The notes under the pieces were generated by a model. The model did no database searches, was not told the origin of the DNA, and saw only the letters and a program-made list of their open reading frames with translations. From Pseudoroseicyclus_A sp041714655 (GTDB taxonomy: Bacteria; Pseudomonadota; Alphaproteobacteria; Rhodobacterales; Rhodobacteraceae), in the NCBI RefSeq assembly GCF_041714655.1, contig NZ_CP168219.1, forward strand, positions 1,860,001 through 1,924,000: 64,000 nucleotides of DNA, written 5' to 3'. Every line of letters begins with the position of its first letter. Within the stretch, counting starts at the first letter, position 1. Below, piece by piece: positions 24,336 through 31,848 of the stretch. The position numbers and the translations under genes were made by a program.

Positions 24336-24877
24336 TGGTCCCTGCCCTCACCCGCACGCAGGCGCACCTCGGCCGGATCGGCGAGGAGGCGCTGCCGCTT
24401 CTGGCGCGGCTCACCTTCGCCGGGGTGCTGCTCACCTATTTCTGGAAATCGGCGCTCACCAAGACCGGCCCCGGGATCTTCGGATGGCTCCACCCCTCCG
24501 CCGGCGCCTATGCGCAGATATTTCCGCGCCAGCTCGAAGCGGCGGGCTACGACCCGTCCGCGCTCGGCGCCTGGCCCTGGGCGGTCACCACCGCCGGCAC
24601 GCTGGCGGAATTCGTCCTGCCGGCGCTGATCCTCCTCGGCCTCGCCACGCGGCCCGCCGCGCTCGGCATGATGGCCTTCATCGCCGTCCAGAGCCTCACC
24701 GACATCATCGGCCACGGGGCGGATTCTGCCACCATCGGCCGCTTGTTCGACCGCGATCCGGGCTCGCTCATCGCCGATCAGCGGGCGCTCTGGGGGCTCT
24801 GCGTCGCGGTCCTTCTCTTCAAGGGCGCGGGGGCGCTCAGCCTCGACAGGCTGTTGGCGCGCCGCCTCGGCGGCTAG
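24335..24877 (+). CDS. DoxX-family membrane protein
   Basis: 180 residues with four predicted spans (about 25-42, 85-105, 110-128, 150-168), including LTFAGVLLTYFWKSALTK and TLAEFVLPALILLGLATRP, which match the DoxX fold. The start overlaps the DUF2063 stop by one base, so translation is coupled. DoxX proteins commonly end bufferin operons and may link quinone or thiol redox state to the pathway. The stop codon overlaps that of the convergent membrane gene (CTAG at 24874-24877). Confidence 0.85.
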   Translation: MVPALTRTQAHLGRIGEEALPLLARLTFAGVLLTYFWKSALTKTGPGIFGWLHPSAGAYAQIFPRQLEAAGYDPSALGAWPWAVTTAGTLAEFVLPALILLGLATRPAALGMMAFIAVQSLTDIIGHGADSATIGRLFDRDPGSLIADQRALWGLCVAVLLFKGAGALSLDRLLARRLGG

Positions 24878-25239
24878 AAATGCGCCTTTTCCTCGTCGGG
24901 CTTGCCGGCCGCGATGGCGAGCACGCCGGCGAGGGCGGCCATGGTGATGGGGAAGAGCGTCGCCACGTTGAAGCCGAAACCGGCATAGAGAAGCGCGGCG
25001 GAGAAAAGGAGGAGCACCCCGCCCCAGAGCGCCAGCGCCCGGGCCATGGCACCGCCGGCGATGGCGAGGACGGGCGCGAGGATCGAGGCCGCCCGCACCA
25101 GACCCTCGTTCTCGAAATCGAGGAACCGCGCCGCCTCGGGGTGAACCCGGGTCAGCTCCGTCCAACCGAAGCCGAAGAGCCCGACGAGAAGGCCGATGAG
25201 CCCGGCGATGATGCCGAGGACGAGAGCAGCGTTGCGCAT
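24874..25239 (-). CDS. Small four-span membrane protein, unknown
   Basis: 121 residues from ATG 25239, preceded by AAGGAGCACC. Hydrophobic segments at about 4-24, 48-68, 70-86 and 92-110 predict four spans; a charged loop (ELTRVHPEAARFLDFENEG) connects the first two. The C-terminus GKPDEEKAHF is hydrophilic. Family not recognised. It is convergent with doxX, overlapping by 4 bases, and lies 87 bp downstream of the ArsC-like gene on the same strand. Confidence 0.65.
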   Translation of the reverse strand: MRNAALVLGIIAGLIGLLVGLFGFGWTELTRVHPEAARFLDFENEGLVRAASILAPVLAIAGGAMARALALWGGVLLLFSAALLYAGFGFNVATLFPITMAALAGVLAIAAGKPDEEKAHF

Positions 25240-25326
25240 GAAGGTGCTCCTTTCAGGTCTCGATCTAGGGCCCGGGGGCGGCCGCTCCAAGAGGGGAAAA
25301 CCGGGCCGCCCTTCCCCGCGGCGCCC

Positions 25327-25656
25327 CTATTCCCCGAGCGCGCGCGCCCGCGCCTCGTCTTTCCAGCCCATCGACCAGCGCCCGCCCGCCTCGATCACCG
25401 GGCGCTTCATGAGGAGCGGATGGGCGGTGAGCAGCGCCTCGGGCGGCTGCGCCCGCTCCTCCTCCGTCAGGCCCCGCCAGGTGGTGGAGGCGCGGTTGAC
25501 GACGCCCGGCCCCAGCGCCGCCACCATCTCGGCCGCCAGATCCGGCGGGATCCCCGCCTCGCGGATGTCGATCACCTCCGCGTCGCGGCCCGCGGCGGCC
25601 AGTTCCTTCCGCGCGCGGCGGCAGGTGTCGCACGCGGCCAGCCCGAAAAATCGCAT
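25327..25656 (-). CDS. ArsC/Spx-family thioredoxin-fold protein (YffB-like)
   Basis: 109 residues. FFGLAACDTCRRARKEL contains a CxxC at the first helix. Later segments IDIREAGIPPDLA, LLTAHPLLMKRPVIEAGG and MGWKDEA match the ArsC-related YffB/Spx group. The HPLLMKRPV segment is strongly conserved in this family. It may be a glutathione-dependent reductase; true arsenate reduction is doubtful because there are no other ars genes. No membrane span or signal peptide. Confidence 0.8.
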   Translation of the reverse strand: MRFFGLAACDTCRRARKELAAAGRDAEVIDIREAGIPPDLAAEMVAALGPGVVNRASTTWRGLTEEERAQPPEALLTAHPLLMKRPVIEAGGRWSMGWKDEARARALGE

Positions 25657-25830
25657 CTGCTGCCTCCTTCATGGGCAAACGCGGCCGCCCGGCGCGCCGG
25701 GGCCGCGTTGTCATTTGCCTTTTGCAGGCATTGGCCAATTCTGGACCATACGGGCGGGAGGGGCCAGCCGGCCCCGAAGGGCCCCCGCCCCGGCCTGCCG
25801 CAGCGCCAGCGGCACGTGAAGGAGAAGGAC

Positions 25831-26037
25831 ATGCCGAAGGGCTCCGTGAAGTGGTTCAACACCACCAAGGGGTATGGGTTCATCGAACCGGAGGGCGGCG
25901 GACGGGACATCTTCGTCCACATCTCCGCCGTGGAACAGAGCGGCCTCACCGGGCTCGCGGACAACCAGCAGGTCGAGTTCGAGCTGATCGACGGGCGGGA
26001 CGGACGGCAGATGGCGGGGAATCTGAAAAAGGTGTGA
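25831..26037 (+). CDS. Cold-shock domain protein
   Basis: 68 residues, the full length of a CspA-type OB fold, from ATG 25831 with AAGGAGAAGG upstream. RNP1 is KGYGFIEP and RNP2 is DIFVHISAV. These proteins bind single-stranded RNA and loosen secondary structure. The 174-bp upstream gap would contain its leader. A hairpin GGCCTCC-GCCC-GGGAGGCC (26046-26063) after the stop may terminate it. A second cold-shock gene lies at 55977-56183. Confidence 0.95.
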   Translation: MPKGSVKWFNTTKGYGFIEPEGGGRDIFVHISAVEQSGLTGLADNQQVEFELIDGRDGRQMAGNLKKV

Positions 26038-26070
26038 GGGGGGCGGCCTCCGCCCGGGAGGCCAACTCCA

Positions 26071-26115
26071 TTGACCGGCAGGCCGCTTCATCCTAAATTA
26101 GTACGCAGGTCGTAC
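26071..26115 (+). promoter_or_regulatory. higBA promoter and operator
   Basis: TTGACC (26071-26076) and TAAATT (26094-26099) at 17-bp spacing form a good housekeeping promoter. GTACG-CAGGT-CGTAC (26101-26115) just downstream is a perfect inverted repeat, the expected binding site for the HigA antitoxin. Confidence 0.65.
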
Positions 26116-26120
26116 GACGG

Positions 26121-26399
26121 ATGATACGCAGCTTCGCGGACAGGGAAACGCAACGGCTCGCCGCCCGCGAGCGCGTCCGCCGGTTTCAGGCGGTGGAGCG
26201 TGTGGCCCTGCGCAAGCTGGCGATGATCGACGCGGCGCATGTGCTCGACGACCTGCGCGTGCCGCCCGGCAACCGGCTGGAGGCGCTGCGCGGCGACCGC
26301 GCCGGGCAGTATTCCATCCGCGTCAACGATCAGTACCGGATCTGCTTCCGGTGGGAGAATGGAGAGGTCCATGACGTCGAGCTCTGCGACTACCATTGA
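26121..26399 (+). CDS. higB: HigB-type RelE-superfamily toxin
   Basis: 92 residues. The family pattern is clear: N-terminal MIRSFADRETQRLA, central PGNRLEALRGDRAGQYSIRVN and C-terminal YRICFRWENGEVHDVELCDYH, where Arg and His residues form the ribosome-dependent mRNase site. It would cleave mRNA on stalled or active ribosomes. It precedes and overlaps the antitoxin gene by 29 bases, the toxin-first order typical of higBA. Base composition is like the host's. Confidence 0.92.
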   Translation: MIRSFADRETQRLAARERVRRFQAVERVALRKLAMIDAAHVLDDLRVPPGNRLEALRGDRAGQYSIRVNDQYRICFRWENGEVHDVELCDYH

Positions 26400-26958
26400 A
26401 CGTCTGGCCCCAGTGCATCCGGGTGAAGTGCTGGCCGAGGAGTTCCTCGGCCCGCTGGAGATTTCCGCCGCCGCCCTCGCCCGCCGGATCGGCGTGCCGC
26501 CCAACCGGGTGACGGAAATCGTCCGGGGCCGGCGCGGGATCACCGGCGACACGGCGCTGCGCCTGGCCGAGGCGCTGGAGACGAGTGCGGAGTTCTGGAT
26601 GAACCTGCAGAAGACGTGGGAGCTGGCGGTGGCGCGGGAGCCAAATATCGTTGAGCAAATTCACACTGCAAATGAAAAAGTATTCACGCCACTTGAAAAG
26701 CTCGTCGCGACTGACAACATCGAATCAGCGAAAAGCTACAAGAGAGGTGAAGATGTGGCCGAAGAACTTTCAGTTGGTGACAGGGTGCAGTTGAAATCCG
26801 GCGGGCCGGTGATGACTGTGGAAGAAATCACAGACGATGCGATATCTTGTGTTTGGTTCGAGGGGAAACAGGGCACGAAAAGGCCAGTTAGGGACGTTTT
26901 TTCAAGCAAGATTCTCACGAAGTTTAAGCCGAGTACTGGATTTTCCCTTCTAAGGTGA
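26371..26958 (+). CDS. higA: HigA-type antitoxin fused to a DUF2158-like domain
   Basis: 195 residues from ATG 26371, twice the usual length. Residues about 10-90 are a standard HigA helix-turn-helix (VHPGEVLAEEFLGPL, RIGVPPNRVTEIVRGRRGIT, SAEFWMNLQKTWEL). From about residue 91 (base 26640) the DNA becomes AT-rich, with codons such as AAA and TTT. Residues about 132-180 (SVGDRVQLKSGGPVMTVEEI, ISCVWFEGK) match the DUF2158/YodC-like fold. This looks like a fusion formed when foreign DNA joined after the antitoxin core. Whether the tail helps or alters toxin binding is unknown. Confidence 0.8.
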   Translation: MTSSSATTIERLAPVHPGEVLAEEFLGPLEISAAALARRIGVPPNRVTEIVRGRRGITGDTALRLAEALETSAEFWMNLQKTWELAVAREPNIVEQIHTANEKVFTPLEKLVATDNIESAKSYKRGEDVAEELSVGDRVQLKSGGPVMTVEEITDDAISCVWFEGKQGTKRPVRDVFSSKILTKFKPSTGFSLLR

Positions 26959-27756
26959 TTTCGCTTGGAACTCCAATTTTGGAGGCAACTCGGTCATAGC
27001 GTAGTGGACAAATTGCTGACCCAATGCAGTGAGCTCGTAACCTTCCTCCCGATCAAATGCAGACTTTAGTGTAGTTGAGTCGCGACCACCTTTTCTGCTT
27101 GGGTTCTTTAAAAAGTTGCCATATCCATCTGTCGGACGGTATTGCCTTATTACCGAACCTGTGGATAGGTCTCGAACCAGTAGCTTGAAGAGGTCTGCAT
27201 CAGCCGAGTTCTCCGGAACCCGGTCTTTGCCGATCTTGTCCCATATTTCCCCTCGAGAAATGCCCGCAGAGTTGTAAATTGCTGCGATAACTTGAAAGTG
27301 AAAATTGGAGTAGATTCGAAGCCAGTCCACAAAAAGCCTGACGACGTCGTCCCCGACAAGTTTGGCCGAGGCCGCATTTGACAGCAGGTTTCTGAGATAG
27401 ATTCTCTTATCCTCGCTTTCGGCCACCGGCCAATCCCTGAAGCTCTTTTTGATTAACGACTGGAAGCTTGGCTCTGTTATTCGTTCTTGAATTTTTTCGT
27501 CATGTACGTCCAACCTTGCCATGATCTCTAGGATCGTGCGCTCTTTCTCAGCAACCTCGTCTCGAAGCATTTCTATCCAGCTTCGAAGGAACTCATTAAC
27601 CTTCTCTTCCTCACGCTCGCCCCAAAATCCAGCAGCTGCGGAAAAGAGCCCTCCCGCGAACGGAACGGCCCCTAGGGTGTTGAGAGCCGCACGGCCCACT
27701 TTGCCCCGCGCAGAGGCGGGTAACTTATCAGGCAGTTTCTTCTTTTCTTCACCCAC
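26950..27756 (-). CDS. AT-rich gene of unknown function overlapping thyX
   Basis: 268 residues from GTG 27756, with GGGAGGTTTGG upstream inside thyX; the start overlaps the thyX stop by 8 bases, so it is probably translated by coupling. A Gly/Ala-rich hydrophobic stretch at about 25-45 is followed by a charged helical region (about 48-110, likely coiled coil). Then comes SEDKRIYLRNLLSNAASAKL, recalling toxin or abortive-infection proteins of the DUF4393 kind, and a winged-helix-like end (LFKLLVRDLSTGSVIRQY, YELTALGQQFVHYAM). Base composition is far more AT-rich than its surroundings. It converges with higA, overlapping by 9 bases. Function not recognised. Confidence 0.75.
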   Translation of the reverse strand: MGEEKKKLPDKLPASARGKVGRAALNTLGAVPFAGGLFSAAAGFWGEREEEKVNEFLRSWIEMLRDEVAEKERTILEIMARLDVHDEKIQERITEPSFQSLIKKSFRDWPVAESEDKRIYLRNLLSNAASAKLVGDDVVRLFVDWLRIYSNFHFQVIAAIYNSAGISRGEIWDKIGKDRVPENSADADLFKLLVRDLSTGSVIRQYRPTDGYGNFLKNPSRKGGRDSTTLKSAFDREEGYELTALGQQFVHYAMTELPPKLEFQAKSP

Positions 27757-28657
27757 CCCAAACCTCCCAGAACTCCCGCCATTCCCCCTTGCTCATCCCG
27801 CTGGTCTCCTGGCTCACCTCTTCTCCCCCCAGCATCCGCTTCAGGCAAGCCACTCCCTTCGCCGAGAGCTGCACCCCGCCCATCCGGTAATCCTCGAAGG
27901 CCGCATAGGCCGCCGGCACCCAGTCCTTCACGATATCACAGATCGCCTCCGCATAGACGCGGATCTCGTATTGCGCATGGGCATCCGCCCTCAGCCTCAG
28001 GAAATGGAAGAGGTTGTGGAGGTCCACCTTCCAGTACCATTGCGTGTAGATATTCGCCGGCAGGTTCATCCGGGCGAGTTCTCGCGCCAGCCCCTGCTGG
28101 CCGTCCTGGGAGATCATCGCCTCGTAATGGTCATAGGCCCGCCCCGCATCGGCCCTGAGCCAGTCGAGCACGCGGGCGGCCTCCTCACCTGACAGCGCCT
28201 CGCCGCGGCCCTGGTTGTTGACGACCGACTGGGCGGCGAGCGCGTCGGGCTCGGGGATGTAGAACTCCCGGTCGAGGATCGAATAGCGGGCAGAATACTC
28301 GTTCACATTGGCCGTGCGGTGGCGGATCCATTGCCGGGCGACGAAGACGGGCAGCTTCACATGCAGCTTCACCTCGCACATCTCGAAGGGCGTCGAATGC
28401 CAGTGCCGCATCAGGTAGCGGATCAGCCCCTCGTCGTTCTGCACGCTCTTGGTGCCCCGCCCGTAGCTGACCCGCGCCGCCTGGCAGATCGCCGCGTCGT
28501 CGCCCATGTAGTCGACGACGCGCACCATCCCGTGGTCGAGCACCGGATGGGCGCGGTAGAGATGCGCCTCCATCCCCTCCGATACCGCGCGGAGGGTCGG
28601 CCGGCTTTCGGCCCGTTGCGCCTCGATCTCGGCGCGCTCGCTGTCACTCAGGCTCAT
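27749..28657 (-). CDS. thyX: FAD-dependent thymidylate synthase
   Basis: 302 residues from ATG 28657 (a GTG three codons earlier is possible). The ThyX signature is RHRTANVNEYSARYS; the flanking CEVKLHVKLPVFVARQWI and LPANIYTQWYWKVDLHNLFHFLRLR segments are also typical. It makes dTMP from dUMP with methylenetetrahydrofolate and NADPH and replaces ThyA. It is followed on the same strand by the overlapping AT-rich gene. It is divergent from the lipoprotein/Slam pair. Confidence 0.96.
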   Translation of the reverse strand: MSLSDSERAEIEAQRAESRPTLRAVSEGMEAHLYRAHPVLDHGMVRVVDYMGDDAAICQAARVSYGRGTKSVQNDEGLIRYLMRHWHSTPFEMCEVKLHVKLPVFVARQWIRHRTANVNEYSARYSILDREFYIPEPDALAAQSVVNNQGRGEALSGEEAARVLDWLRADAGRAYDHYEAMISQDGQQGLARELARMNLPANIYTQWYWKVDLHNLFHFLRLRADAHAQYEIRVYAEAICDIVKDWVPAAYAAFEDYRMGGVQLSAKGVACLKRMLGGEEVSQETSGMSKGEWREFWEVWGG

Positions 28658-28740
28658 CACTGTCACTCGCGTCTGAAAATCCCGCCCCCACTATATATGG
28701 CCACCCCCGTGGCGAAAGCGCCGATTGGGCGAAAAGCTTC

Positions 28741-28781
28741 CCCGCTCCTTTGTTGACAGGCACCGGAGCGGGCCGGATGAT
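28741..28781 (+). promoter_or_regulatory. Candidate promoter with inverted repeat ahead of the lipoprotein/Slam pair
   Basis: TTGACA (28753-28758) and GATGAT (28776-28781) are 17 bp apart. CCCGCTCC (28741-28748) and GGAGCGGG (28764-28771) form an inverted repeat surrounding the -35 element, a possible repressor site. Confidence 0.4.
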
Positions 28782-28826
28782 GGCGCGAAGAGCAGGCACC
28801 CTCGCCGAAGCACGAGGCACGGATAC

Positions 28827-29876
28827 ATGCGAAAACTGGCACTTTCCGCCGCGCTTCTGGCGCTTCTGGCCGCCTGTGGCGACGGCCAGCCCTTCTTCGA
28901 GGAGCCGGGCGGCGAGTCGCCGACGCAATCGGAGGGCGATGGCGAGGTCGAAGGCACCAATGACGAGGGCTCGCTCACCGGCACGCTCCCCCCGGGCACG
29001 AATGACCCCAGCCGCGGCCGGGGCATCACCCGCTACGAGGAAGAGAACGAGCAGGGCGGCGGCTATGTGCAGAACGCCCGCTACAATGCCGAGAACGACA
29101 GCTTCGTCGTCGACAACCTCGCCTTCGACGGCTTCAACCGCTACCGCCGCGGCCGCGATCTCGACACGCTCGGCGGCTACGGCGTCTTCGACGGGGTCGA
29201 GACGGTCCGCGACAGCCAGACCGGCGCGCTGATCGACCAGTTCACCTACCGCGCCCTCTACGGCGCCAGCCGCAACAACGTGCGCGTCGACGGCGAGATC
29301 CTGCCCTCGACGCAGTTCGCCATCGTGCGCACGGGCTCCTATCTGGAATACGGCTTCGGCGGCTTCATCTACCTGCGCAACGGCGATGTGACCCTGCCGA
29401 CCTCCGGCCAGGCGCAGTTCACCGGCGATTACGCCGGGATCCGCACCTATTCGGAGGACGAGGGGCTGGAATTCACCCGCGGCGACATGGAGGTCGCCAT
29501 CGATTTCGAGGATTTCAACGCCGGCAACGGCGTGCGCGGCCGGGTCTACAACCGCGAGCTCTTCGACATCACCGGCGACCCGATCCCGCTGACGAACGAC
29601 CACAATGTCGACGGCGGCCGCATCTTCCTGCCCGACCTGCGCTTCGTCGTCGGCCCCGGCACGATGAGCGATGACGGCGAATTGACCAATGGCATCTTCT
29701 CGCGCGCCTATAACGACGCGGGCGAACTTGTGACCTACGAGGAAGGCAGCTACTACGCAATCCTCGCCGGCGACGGGCCCGACGAGCTGGTGGGCGTGTT
29801 CGTGATCGAAAGCGCCGACCCGCGCTTCGAGAACAACAATGCCCAGGAAACCGGCGGATTCATACTGTACCGATGA
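28827..29876 (+). CDS. Surface lipoprotein candidate, TbpB-like barrel (Slam substrate)
   Basis: 349 residues from ATG 28827. The signal peptide ends in the lipobox LLALLAAC (lipidated Cys 17), followed by a long acidic, Gly-rich tether (about 18-65), which is common in surface-exposed lipoproteins. The C-terminal part (about 190-349) has repeated short strands such as GQAQFTGDYAGIRTY and GDMEVAIDFEDFNAGNGVRG, resembling the beta-barrel of TbpB-like proteins. Its stop overlaps the start of the Slam gene (ATGA), so it is the probable client. The ligand may be a metal or haem protein or another host or environmental molecule; unknown. Confidence 0.75.
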   Translation: MRKLALSAALLALLAACGDGQPFFEEPGGESPTQSEGDGEVEGTNDEGSLTGTLPPGTNDPSRGRGITRYEEENEQGGGYVQNARYNAENDSFVVDNLAFDGFNRYRRGRDLDTLGGYGVFDGVETVRDSQTGALIDQFTYRALYGASRNNVRVDGEILPSTQFAIVRTGSYLEYGFGGFIYLRNGDVTLPTSGQAQFTGDYAGIRTYSEDEGLEFTRGDMEVAIDFEDFNAGNGVRGRVYNRELFDITGDPIPLTNDHNVDGGRIFLPDLRFVVGPGTMSDDGELTNGIFSRAYNDAGELVTYEEGSYYAILAGDGPDELVGVFVIESADPRFENNNAQETGGFILYR

Positions 29877-31240
29877 AAGCCCTGTTTGCCGCCTTGCTCG
29901 TCGCGCTCTGGCCCCTCGCCGGGGCAGCGCAGGGCGTGACACTTACGCCCGAAGAGCTGCGCGCCGTGGCCGTGCAGCTTCTGCGCGAGGGGAACGTGCC
30001 CGAGGCGCTCCGCCTCGCCCAGCTCCTCCTGGAGCGGGATCCGGCGGATGACATCGGGCTCTATGTGAAGGCCGAGGCCGCGCTCGTTCTAGGCCATCCC
30101 GAGATCGCGGCGCGCGCCGGACGGGCCGCCTTCCGCGCGACGGAGGAAGACCGGCTCCGCTTCCAGGCCGCACGGCTGACGGCGCTGGCCGAGGCGCAGT
30201 CGGGCCATCCGACCTGGGCGCAGCTCTGGCTCCGCAGGGCGACGCCCTACGTCCCCGATGTCGAGGCGCGCCGGGCGCTGGAGCAGGATTACCAGGCGCT
30301 CCGCGCCGCCAATCCCCTGTCGCTCTCCTTCGGCTTCGGCCTGACGCCGACGCAGAACGTCAACGGCGGCTCGGAGGCGGAGACGATCGAGCTGCCACTT
30401 CTGCCCGGCATCGACTTCGTGCTCTCGGGCGACGCGCGGCCGCTGTCGGGGCTGGAGGTCAACGGCGCCGCCAATATCGCCTACCGCCTCGCCGAGAGCG
30501 AACGGACGCGCACGACCTTCAACCTGCAGGCGCAGGGGCGCACCTATGCGCTGAGCCCCCAGGCCCAGCGTCAGGCGCCGGATGTGAATGGCTCCGATTT
30601 CTCCGACTCGGCGATCAGCGTCGGCTTCACCCATGTCGTGGCGCCGGAAAGCGGCCCCCGCCAGCTCACCTATTCCGCCGCCATCGGGCAGATGTGGTAC
30701 GGGGGCGATCCGCTCCGCCAGTTCCTCCGCCTCGGGCATGACCGGCAATATGTGCTGGAGAACAGCGCGCTGACCCTCTCCTTCACCGCCGAATACCTGA
30801 TGGAGGACGGGATCGAGGATTACTGGCAGCTCGGCCTTCGCGCCCGCCAGAGCTTCGCTCCGGGCGAGATCGGGCGGCTGTCGCTGACCTACGGGTTCAG
30901 CTCTGCGATGACGAGCGAGCCCGACCGCGGCTACGACGGGCTGACCATCGGGGCGGATTACGACCTCGAGGAGCCTCTGAGCGGCATCGGCCTTCTGGGG
31001 CCGACGGGCGTCAGCTTCGGCGCCTCGCTCGACGCGCGCCGCTTCGACGACACGATCTATGCCCGCGGCGAGCGCGGCGACCTGCGCGGCCGCGCCTATC
31101 TGTCGCTCGACCTGCCGAAATACGAGATCTACGGCTTCACGCCCCGGGTGACGATCGAGGCCTCGCACACCTGGTCGAATGTCGAGTTCTTCGAGCGCGA
31201 CGACATGCGGCTCGGGATCTCCTTCTCTTCGGCGTTCTGA
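29873..31240 (+). CDS. Slam-like surface lipoprotein assembly modulator (DUF560)
   Basis: 455 residues. A signal peptide (cleaved near AGAAQG) is followed by TPR-like helices (about 25-150; LRAVAVQLLREGNVPEALRLAQLLLER is seen in two segments). A C-terminal outer-membrane barrel of alternating strands ends in the terminal Phe of SFSSAF, the recognition signal for barrel assembly. TPR plus barrel is the Slam/type XI secretion architecture. Slams move lipoproteins to the cell surface, and the gene overlaps the upstream lipoprotein gene by 4 bases. Confidence 0.82.
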   Translation: MKALFAALLVALWPLAGAAQGVTLTPEELRAVAVQLLREGNVPEALRLAQLLLERDPADDIGLYVKAEAALVLGHPEIAARAGRAAFRATEEDRLRFQAARLTALAEAQSGHPTWAQLWLRRATPYVPDVEARRALEQDYQALRAANPLSLSFGFGLTPTQNVNGGSEAETIELPLLPGIDFVLSGDARPLSGLEVNGAANIAYRLAESERTRTTFNLQAQGRTYALSPQAQRQAPDVNGSDFSDSAISVGFTHVVAPESGPRQLTYSAAIGQMWYGGDPLRQFLRLGHDRQYVLENSALTLSFTAEYLMEDGIEDYWQLGLRARQSFAPGEIGRLSLTYGFSSAMTSEPDRGYDGLTIGADYDLEEPLSGIGLLGPTGVSFGASLDARRFDDTIYARGERGDLRGRAYLSLDLPKYEIYGFTPRVTIEASHTWSNVEFFERDDMRLGISFSSAF

Positions 31241-31419
31241 CCCGGGGGCCGTCCTGCGCCCGCGGAGGCCACACGGCTTCCACCGGCGATTTCCATGCGG
31301 ACGTCCAAGCGCCCGGCCAGCCCGTCCCGCATCGTCACCCCGCGGCCGCGCGGAGTTGTGATGGACGCCCTCGCCCTGCCTGATAGACTCGCCCCAAACC
31401 TCACCTTTCGGGAGACCCC

Positions 31420-31848
31420 ATGTCCCTTCGCTATCTGCACACCATGGTTCGCGTCAAAGACCTCGAGGTCTCCATGGCCTTCTACCGGCTTCTCGGCCTC
31501 GAAGAGACGCGCCGCATCGACAACGAGGGCGGCCGCTTCTCGCTGATCTTCATGGCCGCCCCCGGCCAGGAAGAGGCGCCGATCGAGCTGACCTACAATT
31601 GGGACGGCGATGACGCCCTGCCCGACGACAGCCGCCATTTCGGCCATCTCGCCTATGGCGTCGACGACATCTACGCCACCTGCCAGACGCTGATGGATGC
31701 CGGCGTCACCATCAACCGGCCGCCGCGCGACGGGCACATGGCCTTCGTGCGCTCGCCGGATAACATCTCCATCGAGCTTCTGCAGAACGGCGAGCGCAAG
31801 GCGCCGGCCGAGCCCTGGGCCTCGATGGAGAACACCGGGCACTGGTGA
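31420..31848 (+). CDS. gloA: Lactoylglutathione lyase (glyoxalase I)
   Basis: 142 residues, preceded by GGGAGACCCC. The VOC fold carries the four metal ligands at the expected positions: His7, Glu56, His76 and Glu119. Family segments YLHTMVRVKDLEVSMAFY and GHMAFVRSPDNISIELLQ are intact. It isomerises the methylglyoxal-glutathione adduct to lactoylglutathione. Its stop overlaps the GTG start of the first DUF1194 gene (GTGA), so the three genes are probably one operon. Confidence 0.93.
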   Translation: MSLRYLHTMVRVKDLEVSMAFYRLLGLEETRRIDNEGGRFSLIFMAAPGQEEAPIELTYNWDGDDALPDDSRHFGHLAYGVDDIYATCQTLMDAGVTINRPPRDGHMAFVRSPDNISIELLQNGERKAPAEPWASMENTGHW

